Made by a program: the position numbers and the translations under genes. From Caballeronia sp. INDeC2 (GTDB lineage: Bacteria; Pseudomonadota; Gammaproteobacteria; Burkholderiales; Burkholderiaceae), in assembly GCF_023631325.1 (NCBI RefSeq), contig NZ_JALQDG010000049.1, positions 124,340 to 188,339 on the forward strand: DNA of 64,000 bases, read 5' to 3'. The notes below the pieces were generated by a model that was not told the DNA's origin, did no database searches, and was given only the letters and a program-made list of their open reading frames with translations. Shown here piece after piece: positions 44,703 through 53,753 of this stretch. Positions within the stretch are counted from its first letter, which is position 1. Each line of letters begins with the position of its first letter.

Positions 44703-45854
44703 ATGACGAACGACCATACGGGCCTCTTCAGAAACGCGCTGGCGGGGCCGCAGGCACGCCTGACCGAAGCGTTCTATCAATTACGGGTGCGTCCCGACTG
44801 CGTGAGCGTGCCCGAGTTCGGCTTGTACGGTGCGATCGTCTCGGTGCCCGGCGAAGCGGAGGAGGGTGCCTGGAAGATGGCGAGCATTCGCGACGATATC
44901 TTTCTTGTCGTGTCGGACTGCAACTACGCGCACAGTCGCTCGGAGAACGTTCTGCCGGAGGGCTTCGTCGAGTTTCACTTTTCGCTCTCGGGTCCCGCAA
45001 GCGTGGATTTTTCGGACGCTGGTCAGTTACACGTCAATGCGCCCAACCTGCTCGTCTGCGTCCAGGGCACCGACGTGCAATATCAGGTGACATGCGGGCC
45101 CGGGCCGTGGCAATCGGTTGGCATGTACGTGACGCGGCGCTATTTCGACCGCCTCGTGCATGCGCTCGGCGGCGAGGCCGATAAGATCCGCTCCGAGTTC
45201 GCCACGATCGGTCACGACCAGATCTACAACCGTCAGATGCCGTTCAGCGTCGAGGCGTTGCAGATTGCCGAGCGACTGCTCGCCTCGCCGTATCACGGCG
45301 CGCGGCAACTGCTTTATCTCGAAGGAAAGTGCACGGAGATCCTTTGTGCCTGCATCGAGATGTGGCTTGCGCATCTCAATGCGGACAAGCCCGGCGAGAC
45401 GCTTTCCGCACGCGATCTGCGGCTCATCGAGCAGGCGCAGAAAATCATCGTCTCGGACCTGCGCGTTTCGCCGACCATTCCGGAACTGGCGCGCGCAGTC
45501 GGCACCAACTCATCGAAGCTGAAGCGCGGCTTCAAGTTCCTGTACGGCATGACCATCTTCGAATACGGGCATCGTTGCCGCATGAATCATGCGTTGCGGC
45601 TGCTCGTCGATGAGCGGCTGCCCGTCGGACAGGTCGCGCTTGCGACCAGTTATCAGCATCAAACCAGCTTTACCGCCGCCTTTCGCGACTACTTCGGATT
45701 TGCGCCGAAGGACGCGCGCCGGCTTGCGAGCCCGGCGATTCAGCGACATGAAACGCGGGCGGCAGCAGCGCCGCTCGCGCCCGAGCGCATGGCTGATGCC
45801 AGCGTGTCTGTGAGGACACAATCCGCGACAACCGAGAATGCGGGCAAGCCGTGA
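44703..45854 (+). CDS. AraC-family transcriptional regulator
   Basis: A 383-residue regulator. The N-terminal ligand region (about 1-250) contains SEFATIGHDQIYNRQMPFS; the C-terminal AraC HTH pair (about 255-345) contains TIPELARAVGTNSSKLKRGFKFLYG and PVGQVALATSYQHQTSFTAAFRDYFGFAPKD. The C-terminal tail (about 35 residues) is Ala/Arg-rich. ATG 44703 has GGGGAGA upstream. It stands between the UbiD operon and the aldehyde dehydrogenase gene and is the only regulator gene in the 29-47 kb cluster, hence its likely activator. Confidence 0.88.
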   Translation: MTNDHTGLFRNALAGPQARLTEAFYQLRVRPDCVSVPEFGLYGAIVSVPGEAEEGAWKMASIRDDIFLVVSDCNYAHSRSENVLPEGFVEFHFSLSGPASVDFSDAGQLHVNAPNLLVCVQGTDVQYQVTCGPGPWQSVGMYVTRRYFDRLVHALGGEADKIRSEFATIGHDQIYNRQMPFSVEALQIAERLLASPYHGARQLLYLEGKCTEILCACIEMWLAHLNADKPGETLSARDLRLIEQAQKIIVSDLRVSPTIPELARAVGTNSSKLKRGFKFLYGMTIFEYGHRCRMNHALRLLVDERLPVGQVALATSYQHQTSFTAAFRDYFGFAPKDARRLASPAIQRHETRAAAAPLAPERMADASVSVRTQSATTENAGKP

Positions 45855-45889
45855 GGCACGCGCGTCATATTGGATCAAGGCATTCAAAT

Positions 45890-45901
45890 TTAGGAAATCG
45901 G
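45890..45901 (+). promoter_or_regulatory. Candidate AraC site upstream of aldehyde dehydrogenase
   Basis: TTAGGAAATCGG, 101 bp before ATG 46003, is the closest match to the shared motif in the cluster. Confidence 0.45.
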
Positions 45902-46002
45902 CCGCATCGTCCCTGACTGGCTGCCATGCCGCGACGTCTGTTGATAGCATCGTCTCACCCTATGCCACCGGCCCTCGGGCCGACGATCAACAGACCGGAA
46001 AC

Positions 46003-47427
46003 ATGATGAAGTCAATCCAGGTACGCAATCCGCGCACGGGCGAGCACGATTACGAGTTCGCATCGGCAAGCGCGCAGGACGTCTCAGCCGTGATGGCCGA
46101 AGCGCGCCACGTGCAGCGCGCGTGGTCAGCGCTGGGACTCGAGCATCGCATCGAGGCGCTTGCTGACTGGGCTCGCCAGCTCGAAGCGCATGGCCGTGAT
46201 ATCGTCGCGGCACTCGCCGTCGATACTGCGCGTCATCGCATTTCGGAAGAAGAACTCGGCGCCGTGATCCATTTCATTCACGGTTTCTGCGAGGCCGCAC
46301 CTGAAGTGCTGGCCACGCCGTTCCGCAAGCTCGACGCTCATCCCGACATCGTTTTCAAGGTGACCTACGCGCCGTATCCGGTGGTGGGCGTCATCAGCCC
46401 GTGGAACTTTCCTCTCGTGCTGTCGTTCATCGACGCGATTCCCGCACTGGTTGCAGGCGCGGCAGTCGTCATCAAGCCGAGCGAGGTGACGCCGCGCTTC
46501 GTGGAACCGCTGGTCCGTTCGATTGATGCGGTGCCGGCGTTGAAGGGCATCATCAATCTCGTACGCGGCGGGGCGGAGACTGGCGCTGCGATCGTCGCGC
46601 AGGCGGATGCCGTTGTATTCACCGGCAGCATACCGACCGGAAAGAAGATCGCGGCGGCGGCGGCGCAGGCGTTCGTCCCCGCGTTCCTCGAACTCGGCGG
46701 GAAGGACGCGGCGGTCGTGCTCGAGGGATCGGATGTCGCGCGCGCGGCGACCAGCATCTTGCGCAGCGCGCTGTATAACTCGGGACAGGTCTGTTACGCG
46801 ATCGAGCGCGTGTATGCGCATGATTCGCTGCATGATGCGCTCGTCACCGAACTCGCCGCTCAAGCGAAGACGCTAAAGCGTAGCCACGCGGCCGGCGATG
46901 GCGGCCACTACGGTCCAATGATCTTCGCGCGACAGGCCGCGATCATCGACGCGCAACTCGATGACGCCGTGGCGAAGGGCGCAAAAATCGTGCTTGGCGG
47001 CAAGAGCGAAAGCGTGAACGGCGCGGTGTGGATCGACCCGACCATCGTGACCGGCGTCACGCACGACATGGCGCTGATGACCGAGGAGACCTTCGGACCC
47101 GTCGTGCCAGTGATGGGCTTCACCGACGTCGACGAAGCCGAGCGGCTGATGAACGACTCGATGTTCGGCCTGAGCGGCGCGGTATTTGGTCCTGACACGC
47201 ACACTGCTGGCGATTTCGCGACGAAGATGGAAGCGGGCGGAGTGAGCATCAACGACACGGAGCTACCGCGCGTGATGATGTTCGCCGGCGAGAAAACCGC
47301 GTTCAAAAAGTCCGGCATGGGAGGGTCGCGTTACGGCTCGACGAGCATCATGCGATACGTGAGAAAACGCGCGCTTCTTGCCAACGAAGGCGATGTGCCG
47401 CCGCTCGATAAACTCGCGGAGGTTTGA
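46003..47427 (+). CDS. Aldehyde dehydrogenase (NAD(P)-dependent)
   Basis: A 474-residue ALDH-superfamily enzyme. Catalytic residues are present: Asn135 (ISPWNFPL), Lys158 (VIKPSE), Glu230 (LELGGKDAAVV) and Cys264 (NSGQVCYAIERVY). The TGS motif (FTGSIPTGKKI) and C-terminal EETFGPVVPV also match. The N-terminal start MMKSIQV is preceded by CCGGAAA. It oxidises an aldehyde to a carboxylic acid, and in this setting could act on the aldehyde made by the ThDP enzyme. The specific substrate is unknown. Confidence 0.92.
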   Translation: MMKSIQVRNPRTGEHDYEFASASAQDVSAVMAEARHVQRAWSALGLEHRIEALADWARQLEAHGRDIVAALAVDTARHRISEEELGAVIHFIHGFCEAAPEVLATPFRKLDAHPDIVFKVTYAPYPVVGVISPWNFPLVLSFIDAIPALVAGAAVVIKPSEVTPRFVEPLVRSIDAVPALKGIINLVRGGAETGAAIVAQADAVVFTGSIPTGKKIAAAAAQAFVPAFLELGGKDAAVVLEGSDVARAATSILRSALYNSGQVCYAIERVYAHDSLHDALVTELAAQAKTLKRSHAAGDGGHYGPMIFARQAAIIDAQLDDAVAKGAKIVLGGKSESVNGAVWIDPTIVTGVTHDMALMTEETFGPVVPVMGFTDVDEAERLMNDSMFGLSGAVFGPDTHTAGDFATKMEAGGVSINDTELPRVMMFAGEKTAFKKSGMGGSRYGSTSIMRYVRKRALLANEGDVPPLDKLAEV

Positions 47428-47529
47428 CGCAAGGTTTGCCTGCTTGGTCACGGCAAAACAACAAGAAGCTGTGTAGCGGGCTTGAGATGCGATCCTCGAG
47501 CCCGTGCACGATACAGTGGGCACCGGCAA

Positions 47530-47805
47530 CAGGCGTTCGACTTGATTTCTATGCTTGTACATTTCGCGGTCGTACTCCCATGGCAAGACGGCTGCTTTTG
47601 GGCGGAACACAGGAATGAAGCGAAGATCGAGCGCGAGGTGTCGCGTCTCGTCGCCTTCGTATGCCTTGTCCATAAGCAGGTGCAGTGGCCCATTAGGCAC
47701 ATTAGGCCGTCCAAGGCTTTGCAGCAGGGCACGCCCTTCCTGTGCATCACCCACCTGGACGGGAGAGAGCGCGAACGTTATTGCTGTTCGAGCATCCGCA
47801 GCAAC
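47530..47805 (-). pseudogene. IS5-family transposase fragment (catalytic-core part)
   Basis: Reads VAADARTAITFALSPVQVGD, EGRALLQSLGRPNVPNGPLHLLMDKAYEGDETR, LRFIPVFRPKAA and WEYDREMYKHRNQVERL. This is the part of an IS427/IS5-group DDE transposase with the second Asp (MDKAYEGD) and the final Glu (QVERL). The N-terminal third and the C-terminus are missing, and the frame runs on into the antisense of the aldehyde dehydrogenase gene. It marks the right boundary of the catabolic cluster. Confidence 0.75.
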
Positions 47806-47862
47806 CATGAAACACGCGAAATAAAGCACGTGTGCCTACTTCGACGCTTCCACTACGTCGTC

Positions 47863-48777
47863 TCAGAGAGAAAACGGCTCGATAGAGGCGGGAGTCTCCC
47901 CGATTCGCCTTGAGATAGTTCGGCAGACTTCTAACAACGGCTCGACATAGGCTTGACGAAGGTTCTCTTTCTGGCGGAAGCGCAATGTACTGACACTTAT
48001 CGCTGCGATTGGGGTACCCAAGCGTCCATATATGGCAGAGCCAAAGCAGTGTATGCCGGCCTCTTGCTCTTCGTCATCAACGGACCAACCACGCTCGCGG
48101 GTGAGCGCCAACTCAACTCGCAACTTCTCCAAGCTATCTTTCGTGTTGTCGGTGAATCGCGTGAGCGGACTCGGCAAAGCCTGAAGCAATTTGTCTTGGT
48201 CGACCTCTGACAGTGCTGCGAGGTAGGCTTTCCCTACGGCGGACGAGTGGAGCGACACATTAGTCCCGATACGCGAAGACATTTGCACCGCGCTGGGACT
48301 CTCAAGCTTTTCCACATAAACCATGTGATGTCCGTTCAACACGGCTAGGTGTACCGTTTCGCCCGTGACATCACGCAGTCGCTTCAAATCCTCGAGAGAG
48401 GCAAGTCGAAGTTCAGACTGCCCCCAGCTGCGATTAGCAAGATGGATTAGCCGCGGGCCGAGCGCAAGCCGGCCGGTACGGGCACCTTCTTCAAGCAGGC
48501 CTTCCGCGACGAGAGCCGCGACCGTCCGATAAACGGTCGGTCGTGGGTATCCGCTGAGCTTACTGAGGGAAGCGACGGTAAGCGGCTCGGGAGTGTCAGC
48601 CACTATCTGCAACAGATGCACAAACTTGGAAAACGCAGCGGTGCCAGCCACTTGCGAGCTCGGTCGCGCCTCGGTCGACGACTGTTCGGTCATATCAGAA
48701 GGATAAAGCAGTCGGTTATTTCGGACGCTGTCATTATCCGCTGAAGGTGGCGTAACCGCTAATTGTTGCGAATTCAT
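47863..48777 (-). CDS. IclR-family transcriptional regulator
   Basis: A 304-residue regulator: an N-terminal extension of about 40 residues, a winged HTH (LLQIVADTPEPLTVASLSKLSGYPRPTVYRTVAALVAEGLL) and the IclR effector domain (ALGPRLIHLA, AVGKAYLAAL, REREGW-like RERGWSVDDEEQEAGIHCFG). ATG 48777 has an AAGGA site eight bases upstream; the frame is open to 48972, overlapping the transporter gene. Last gene of the sugar-acid cluster, likely its regulator. Confidence 0.9.
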   Translation of the reverse strand: MNSQQLAVTPPSADNDSVRNNRLLYPSDMTEQSSTEARPSSQVAGTAAFSKFVHLLQIVADTPEPLTVASLSKLSGYPRPTVYRTVAALVAEGLLEEGARTGRLALGPRLIHLANRSWGQSELRLASLEDLKRLRDVTGETVHLAVLNGHHMVYVEKLESPSAVQMSSRIGTNVSLHSSAVGKAYLAALSEVDQDKLLQALPSPLTRFTDNTKDSLEKLRVELALTRERGWSVDDEEQEAGIHCFGSAIYGRLGTPIAAISVSTLRFRQKENLRQAYVEPLLEVCRTISRRIGETPASIEPFSL

Positions 48778-48968
48778 TGAAATAATCCTTAATTTCCCGG
48801 CAATTTCGGGCGCGACGTTCTCGGCAAAGGCCAAGGTGCGGGGTAAACGTAATCGGGCGCTTCCGAGGAAACGCCCGATTCGTACTCGTGCCTCATTGAG
48901 GGCGGGCATCCGATGCAAACCGCAAACCGCGGCGAACCAGAATCCGATGGCCGTGCCCTCTGCAAATC

Positions 48969-50249
48969 TCAACTGACTGAACGAACCTTAGCGCTAACGA
49001 GGCCATTTACTTCCTTGACCGGAAACGGCTCAATCTTGCCCACAATGAAGAGGTAGCTGAAAGCGCCCAGCAGACACGACCCTCCGGCCAGCAGGAGCGG
49101 AATGGTGAACGACCCCTTCGTAATCTCGACCATCACGCCAGTGAACGTCGTGATGACGATACCTGCAAGATTGGACGCAAAGTTCTGGATGCCGCCAATC
49201 GATGCAACATGACGCTTCGTTGGCGCGACATCGGCAGGCAGGGCCCAGATGCTGGCACCGGTGAAGGCGAGACTGCCGTATGAGATGCAGAAGAACGTCA
49301 TCACCAGATAGATGTTCGACGTGAACGCAGACATGGTGATTGCGGAGGAGGTAAGCATGCCAGCAACCATGCAGGTTTTACGGGCCGCCGTCAGACTCCA
49401 GCCCCGTCGAAACAGCATGTCCGAGACGTATCCGCCCAGCCAGCCGGCAGGAATCGCGGCAAGCCCAGGAAGCATGCCAAGCGTGCCTAATGCCTTCAGC
49501 GAAAATCCATGTGCCTGAATCAGGTAGCTCGGGAACCACGTGATGAAGAAGTAGTTCGCCAGGTTGAAGCAGAAGAACCCAAGCATCATTCCCCAAAGCG
49601 TACGATGCTTGAACAGCGAGCCCCAGGTGATTGCCTCGGCGTTCTGAGCGTCTACTGAGTGAACAGCTTGCGCTTGCGGCGCGGTTTCTTCTTCCGGGTT
49701 GCGATAGATGAGAAACCATCCCAGCACCCATACGAGCCCGAGCAGACCGGTCAGGAGAAATGCCGCTTTCCATCCGAGAGTACCGACAATCAGCGCAACC
49801 ACCGGAATAGACAGCGCTGAGCCGACGCGTGCACCGCTATCGTAGATGCTGGTTGCGAACGCGCGCTGTTCGGGCCGGAACCATTGAGCAACAAGCTTGC
49901 TGCAAGCGGGATAGGCGCCGGCTTCACCGATGCCCAGGAGCAGGCGGCAGCCGAACATTGCCGCAACGCTCGACACGCCCGCTGTAATTGCAGTCGCCAC
50001 CGACCACCAGCCGACGGCGAGCGGTAGGGCAATGCGCGAGCCGATTTTATCGATGAACCATCCGGCTGGCATTTGCATAAATGCGTAGGTCCAGAAGAAC
50101 CCACTGAGCAGCAACCCCATCTCAGCAGGGCCAATATGAAGCTCTCTTTGAATCTCGGTCCCCGCGACCGCGAGATTCGCACGGTCGATATAGTTAATCG
50201 CGATAGCCAAGAAGCACAGCGCGACGACTACCCAGCGCGTCTTTTTCAT
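48969..50249 (-). CDS. MFS transporter, anion:cation symporter family (sugar-acid type)
   Basis: A 426-residue 12-TM major facilitator protein resembling glucarate/galactarate/galactonate transporters. The N-terminal motif FLAIAINYIDRANLAVAG, GIGEAGAYPACSKLVAQWF and YRNPEE are typical of the ACS family. The frame extends to 50333, but ATG 50249 with GGGAGA gives the normal N-terminus MKKTRWVVVALCF. Co-oriented with the dehydratase gene upstream, it most likely imports the hexuronate or aldarate used by this cluster. Confidence 0.9.
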   Translation of the reverse strand: MKKTRWVVVALCFLAIAINYIDRANLAVAGTEIQRELHIGPAEMGLLLSGFFWTYAFMQMPAGWFIDKIGSRIALPLAVGWWSVATAITAGVSSVAAMFGCRLLLGIGEAGAYPACSKLVAQWFRPEQRAFATSIYDSGARVGSALSIPVVALIVGTLGWKAAFLLTGLLGLVWVLGWFLIYRNPEEETAPQAQAVHSVDAQNAEAITWGSLFKHRTLWGMMLGFFCFNLANYFFITWFPSYLIQAHGFSLKALGTLGMLPGLAAIPAGWLGGYVSDMLFRRGWSLTAARKTCMVAGMLTSSAITMSAFTSNIYLVMTFFCISYGSLAFTGASIWALPADVAPTKRHVASIGGIQNFASNLAGIVITTFTGVMVEITKGSFTIPLLLAGGSCLLGAFSYLFIVGKIEPFPVKEVNGLVSAKVRSVS

Positions 50250-50531
50250 GAAATGTCTCCCTTCGGGCGTGAGCCCATCAATCACGCACGGCCATTCACA
50301 GCGCTGGCTCAAACGCTGCTGACGATGGTTCATGCTCTAAATAGTTGTTGACTCAAAGGCTTGCCCCAAGAAACTGCCTTTCTCTCAGGTTCTCTGCCCT
50401 TGAGTTCGAACCGCCGACGGCGAGGCCCTACCGCGGTTGCGTGATAACCTTTCTCGCCTCTTCCTATGCAGTTGTTTTGTGTGTTCAGAAGAGGCGGTTA
50501 CTTGCTTCCAGCTCGCTAGTGAAATTCGATT

Positions 50532-52091
50532 TCAAACGAGCGGGCCAAGCTGCCACGGTACGAATTCCTGTTGACCATATCCGTGACGTTCGCTGCGAGA
50601 CTTCTCGCCCGACGCGGTGTCTAGGAGCAATTGAAACAACTCCGCCCCGAGCTCGGAAATCGTGCGTTTGCCTTCGAGAATCTCACCGCAGTTCAAATCC
50701 ATGTCGTCCGACTGCTTTTCCCACAGCGCCGTATTCGTGGCGAGTTTGAAAGACGGCGACGGTGCGCATCCATATGCCGAACCGCGTCCCGTCGTGAAGC
50801 AGATGAGGTTGGCACCGCCCGCGACTTGACCAGTCGCTGAAATCGGGTCGAAGCCTGGCGTATCCATGAAGACGAGGCCTCGAGCCCGCACGGGTTGTGC
50901 GTACTCGTACACATCGACCAAGTTGGTCGAGCCACCCTTGGCGATTCCGCCGAGCGACTTCTCAAGCACGGTAGTCAGCCCACCAGCCTTGTTGCCGGAA
51001 GACGGGTTGTTGTTCAGAGCTGCGCCATGGCGCGCCGTGTACTCCTCCCACCACTTGATGCGCTTCACCAGTTTTTGCCCAACTTCCGGCGTAACTGCAC
51101 GACGTGTGAGTAGGTGCTCTGCGCCATAAATCTCAGGCGTCTCAGAGAGGATGGCGGTGCCACCGTTCTTAACCAGCAGGTCAACGGCCGCGCCCAGCAC
51201 GGGATTCGCCGAGATGCCCGAGTAGCCGTCCGAGCCGCCACATTGGAGACCGATAATAAGGTTGCTTGCAGGCACCGTTTCGCGCTTCACGGCATTCGCC
51301 TTGGGCAGCATCTCGCGAATCAATTCGATGCCGCGCGCAATCGTCTTGGTCGTGCCGCCGGTATCCTGAATCGTGAATGCGTGGAGGCGGTCGTTGTTCT
51401 TCAGCCCCTGCGTTTCGAGCAACTTCGGAATTTGATTGGTTTCGCAGCCCAAGCCAATCACGAGCAAGCTGGCGAAGTTGGGATGGCAGGCGTAACCACC
51501 GAGCGTGCGTTGCAACACCGCGAGCGGCTCGCCTTCAGAATCCATGGCGCATCCGCTGCCATGAGTAAGCGCAACCACACCATCAACATTCGGAAAGTCC
51601 GCGAGCGCTGCCGGATTGACGTCACGGCGGAAATGGTCCGCAATGGCTCGCGCAACCGTTGCCGAACAGTTGACCGAGGTCAAGATTCCGATGTAGTTGC
51701 GAGTCGCGACCCGACCATCGTCCCGTACAATTCCTTGGAAGGTTGCGGGAGATGGTGCGGGTTCAGTAGCGTGAGCGTCTTCTCCGAACGCATAGTCCCG
51801 CGTGAAGTCGCCCATCGCCAGATTGTGAGTATGGACGTGTTGGCCAGCCTCAATTTGCCGGCTAGCAAAACCGATGATTTGACCGTAGCGTCGAACAGCT
51901 TGTCCCGCTGCGATGGACTTCGTTGCCATCTTATGTCCGGGCGGAACAAGACCGACCACAGTCACACCTTCTGAGGGAACCAGCGTACCGGCCACAAGCT
52001 GGTCCAATGAAACGACGACATCGTCCTGTGAGTTGAGTCGGATTACGCGTGCAGTCCGAGTTTCGATTGGGGCATTCATGGAAGTCGACAT
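50532..52091 (-). CDS. UxaA/GarD-family sugar-acid dehydratase
   Basis: A 519-residue iron-dependent dehydratase of the altronate/galactarate family. The N-terminal SAF domain (about residues 15-90) includes IRLNSQDDVVVSLDQL and GHKMATKSIAAGQAV. The catalytic part contains NYIGILTSVNCSATVAR, HGSGCAMDSEGEPLAVLQRTLGG, GLQCGGSDGYSGISANP and CFTTGRGSAYGCAPSPSFKL. It ends FVPWQLGPLV. Length lies between UxaA and GarD, so either altronate or galactarate, or another C6 acid, is possible. It removes water to give a 2-keto-3-deoxy acid. Confidence 0.88.
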   Translation of the reverse strand: MSTSMNAPIETRTARVIRLNSQDDVVVSLDQLVAGTLVPSEGVTVVGLVPPGHKMATKSIAAGQAVRRYGQIIGFASRQIEAGQHVHTHNLAMGDFTRDYAFGEDAHATEPAPSPATFQGIVRDDGRVATRNYIGILTSVNCSATVARAIADHFRRDVNPAALADFPNVDGVVALTHGSGCAMDSEGEPLAVLQRTLGGYACHPNFASLLVIGLGCETNQIPKLLETQGLKNNDRLHAFTIQDTGGTTKTIARGIELIREMLPKANAVKRETVPASNLIIGLQCGGSDGYSGISANPVLGAAVDLLVKNGGTAILSETPEIYGAEHLLTRRAVTPEVGQKLVKRIKWWEEYTARHGAALNNNPSSGNKAGGLTTVLEKSLGGIAKGGSTNLVDVYEYAQPVRARGLVFMDTPGFDPISATGQVAGGANLICFTTGRGSAYGCAPSPSFKLATNTALWEKQSDDMDLNCGEILEGKRTISELGAELFQLLLDTASGEKSRSERHGYGQQEFVPWQLGPLV

Positions 52092-52244
52092 GGGGATTTC
52101 AGGTTTTACCTGTGCGGATTACTGAAGCACTTCCAGAGGCCAGTCAGCCGTGGCAAGCGCACGTATATCTCGTCGAGTTTTAGCGGCTAGTTTGAGTGTG
52201 CGGCGATTCACCGAGCATGCCCATACGGGCTGCTCGCACGTGTC

Positions 52245-52988
52245 CTAGTAAGTAGCACGTCCACCGGAGAGGTCAAACACGGCGCCGGTGCTGAAGGTGC
52301 ACGAACCAGAGCAAAGCCATGACACCAGCTCAGCGACTTCTTCCGACTCGCCCAGGCGGCGCATGGGACTCTTGTCAATCATTGTCTGCACGTGAGCCGG
52401 CGACATCTGTTCGAGCAACGTCGTCTTAATTGCAGCGGGCGCGATGGCGTTGACACGAATGTCGGTCTCGGCGAGTTCTTTGCCCAGCGATTTGGTCATC
52501 GCGATGACGCCCGCTTTCGCCGCGCTGTAAGCTGAGGCGTTTGGCGTGCCTTCCTTGCCTGCAAGCGATGCGATATTGACGATGCGCCCGTTGCCGGTCG
52601 TTTTCATCGCCGGCACAACTGCACGGCAGACATTGAACGTACCGACGAGGTTGACGTTCACGATGCGCGCCCACATCTCGGGGTCGTAGCTATCGAGCGG
52701 CTGCGTGGGTCCTGCAAAGCCCGCGTTGTTTACCAGGATGTCGATCCGACCGAACTCGGCGAGGGTGGCAGCACATGCCTGAGCTACGCTCTGCGCATCC
52801 GAAATATCGACGCGCCACTGGTTCGCCGTTTTTTGGGGCGACAGGTCCCAAATTGCGACCGTCGCTCCGTGAGAGGCGAGATGCTCGGCGATAGCCGCGC
52901 CGATACCCAATCCGCCGCCCGTCACGACCGCGACGAGGCCCTTGAAATCGTAGCTTGCCACGCTATCAGCGAATGAATTGCTTGACAT
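52245..52988 (-). CDS. SDR-family oxidoreductase
   Basis: A 247-residue classical short-chain dehydrogenase. It has the NAD(P) motif TGGGLGIG (residues 23-30), NNAG (87-90) and the catalytic Ser141, Tyr154 and Lys158 (YSAAK), and ends with FDLSGGRATY. The frame is open to 53036, but ATG 52988 with GAGG upstream is preferred. It overlaps the end of the cupin gene by 23 bp. It probably oxidises a hydroxyl group of the sugar acid or its lactone before or after dehydration. Confidence 0.92.
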   Translation of the reverse strand: MSSNSFADSVASYDFKGLVAVVTGGGLGIGAAIAEHLASHGATVAIWDLSPQKTANQWRVDISDAQSVAQACAATLAEFGRIDILVNNAGFAGPTQPLDSYDPEMWARIVNVNLVGTFNVCRAVVPAMKTTGNGRIVNIASLAGKEGTPNASAYSAAKAGVIAMTKSLGKELAETDIRVNAIAPAAIKTTLLEQMSPAHVQTMIDKSPMRRLGESEEVAELVSWLCSGSCTFSTGAVFDLSGGRATY

Positions 52989-53493
52989 AGTCCTCACCCA
53001 GTCCAACCTCGGAAAAGTGCTTCTTGCACATCTCAATCTTCGTAAAGACGTCTTCGTAACCCATGCCCTTACCGTACGGGTCCGTGTAGTACATGATTCC
53101 GTTGACTTGGAAGTAGGTGATCATCTCTTCGACGTCAGGGGGTACGTAGAGCGTGTGCGTCTCGCCCGGCGGCTCGAACACGTAGCTGCCTTCGGTCGCT
53201 TCCCAGTCGTGTTCGAGATAACGCCAACGGCCCTTCAGCACGAAACCGTGCACAGCCTGCGGATGACGATGTCGGCTTAGTACTCCTGACTTGCGGACGC
53301 GAAGCAAATTCATCCAGTAGCCTTGGCTCGCATTGAGGCAAAGCGGACGGAACCACACGTTCTCAGCTTGCGGCACCCACATCCGCTCGTCCGTCGGAAT
53401 GCCGTTGGGGATGACGATCTCGGGCAGGGCTTCCTCGGGATTGGGAAACTGGTAGGGAACCAGCGGTTCTGCGTCGACTTGTTCGATTGGCAT
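52966..53493 (-). CDS. Cupin protein, 2,4'-dihydroxyacetophenone dioxygenase family
   Basis: A 175-residue cupin. Metal-binding candidates are in motif 1, SRHRHPQAVHGFVLKG (His75, His77, His82), and motif 2, FEPPGETHTLYVP (Glu111, His113). The flanking segments resemble the 2,4'-dihydroxyacetophenone dioxygenase family (WVPQAENVWFRPL, YWMNLLRVRKSGV). In a sugar-acid operon this protein is more likely an isomerase, lactonase-like or ring-opening enzyme than an aromatic dioxygenase. It is the first gene of the operon; its promoter carries paired repeats. Confidence 0.8.
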   Translation of the reverse strand: MPIEQVDAEPLVPYQFPNPEEALPEIVIPNGIPTDERMWVPQAENVWFRPLCLNASQGYWMNLLRVRKSGVLSRHRHPQAVHGFVLKGRWRYLEHDWEATEGSYVFEPPGETHTLYVPPDVEEMITYFQVNGIMYYTDPYGKGMGYEDVFTKIEMCKKHFSEVGLGEDYVKQFIR

Positions 53494-53506
53494 TCGGATC
53501 CGTCCG

Positions 53507-53536
53507 TAATGTGGACAACATGTTTATAATGTGGAC
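53507..53536 (-). promoter_or_regulatory. Direct repeats at the sugar-acid operon promoter (candidate IclR sites)
   Basis: TAATGTGGAC occurs twice (plus strand 53507-53516 and 53527-53536), exactly 20 bp apart, starting 14 bp upstream of the cupin ATG. The AT-rich ATTATAAAC between them could be the -10 region of the leftward promoter. Helically phased repeats over the promoter suggest a regulator site, with the IclR protein the obvious candidate. Confidence 0.55.
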
Positions 53537-53753
53537 TCATTCTAACACCCAGTGAGCTCCGGCATATTAGGGTTTATCCGAGCATGGAACCGCATGCCCT
53601 TGATTCGACGAGGAAATCAGCCGCCGGTGAAAAGCCGTGACGATCAGCCTTTCTTCAACACATCGCAGCAGAGCGCGGGATATACGAGGTTATCCCCGTC
53701 GTCGCACGCTACGTCAGTTCAGAGAGGCTTACCAAGGTCGTCATGCAACGCCA

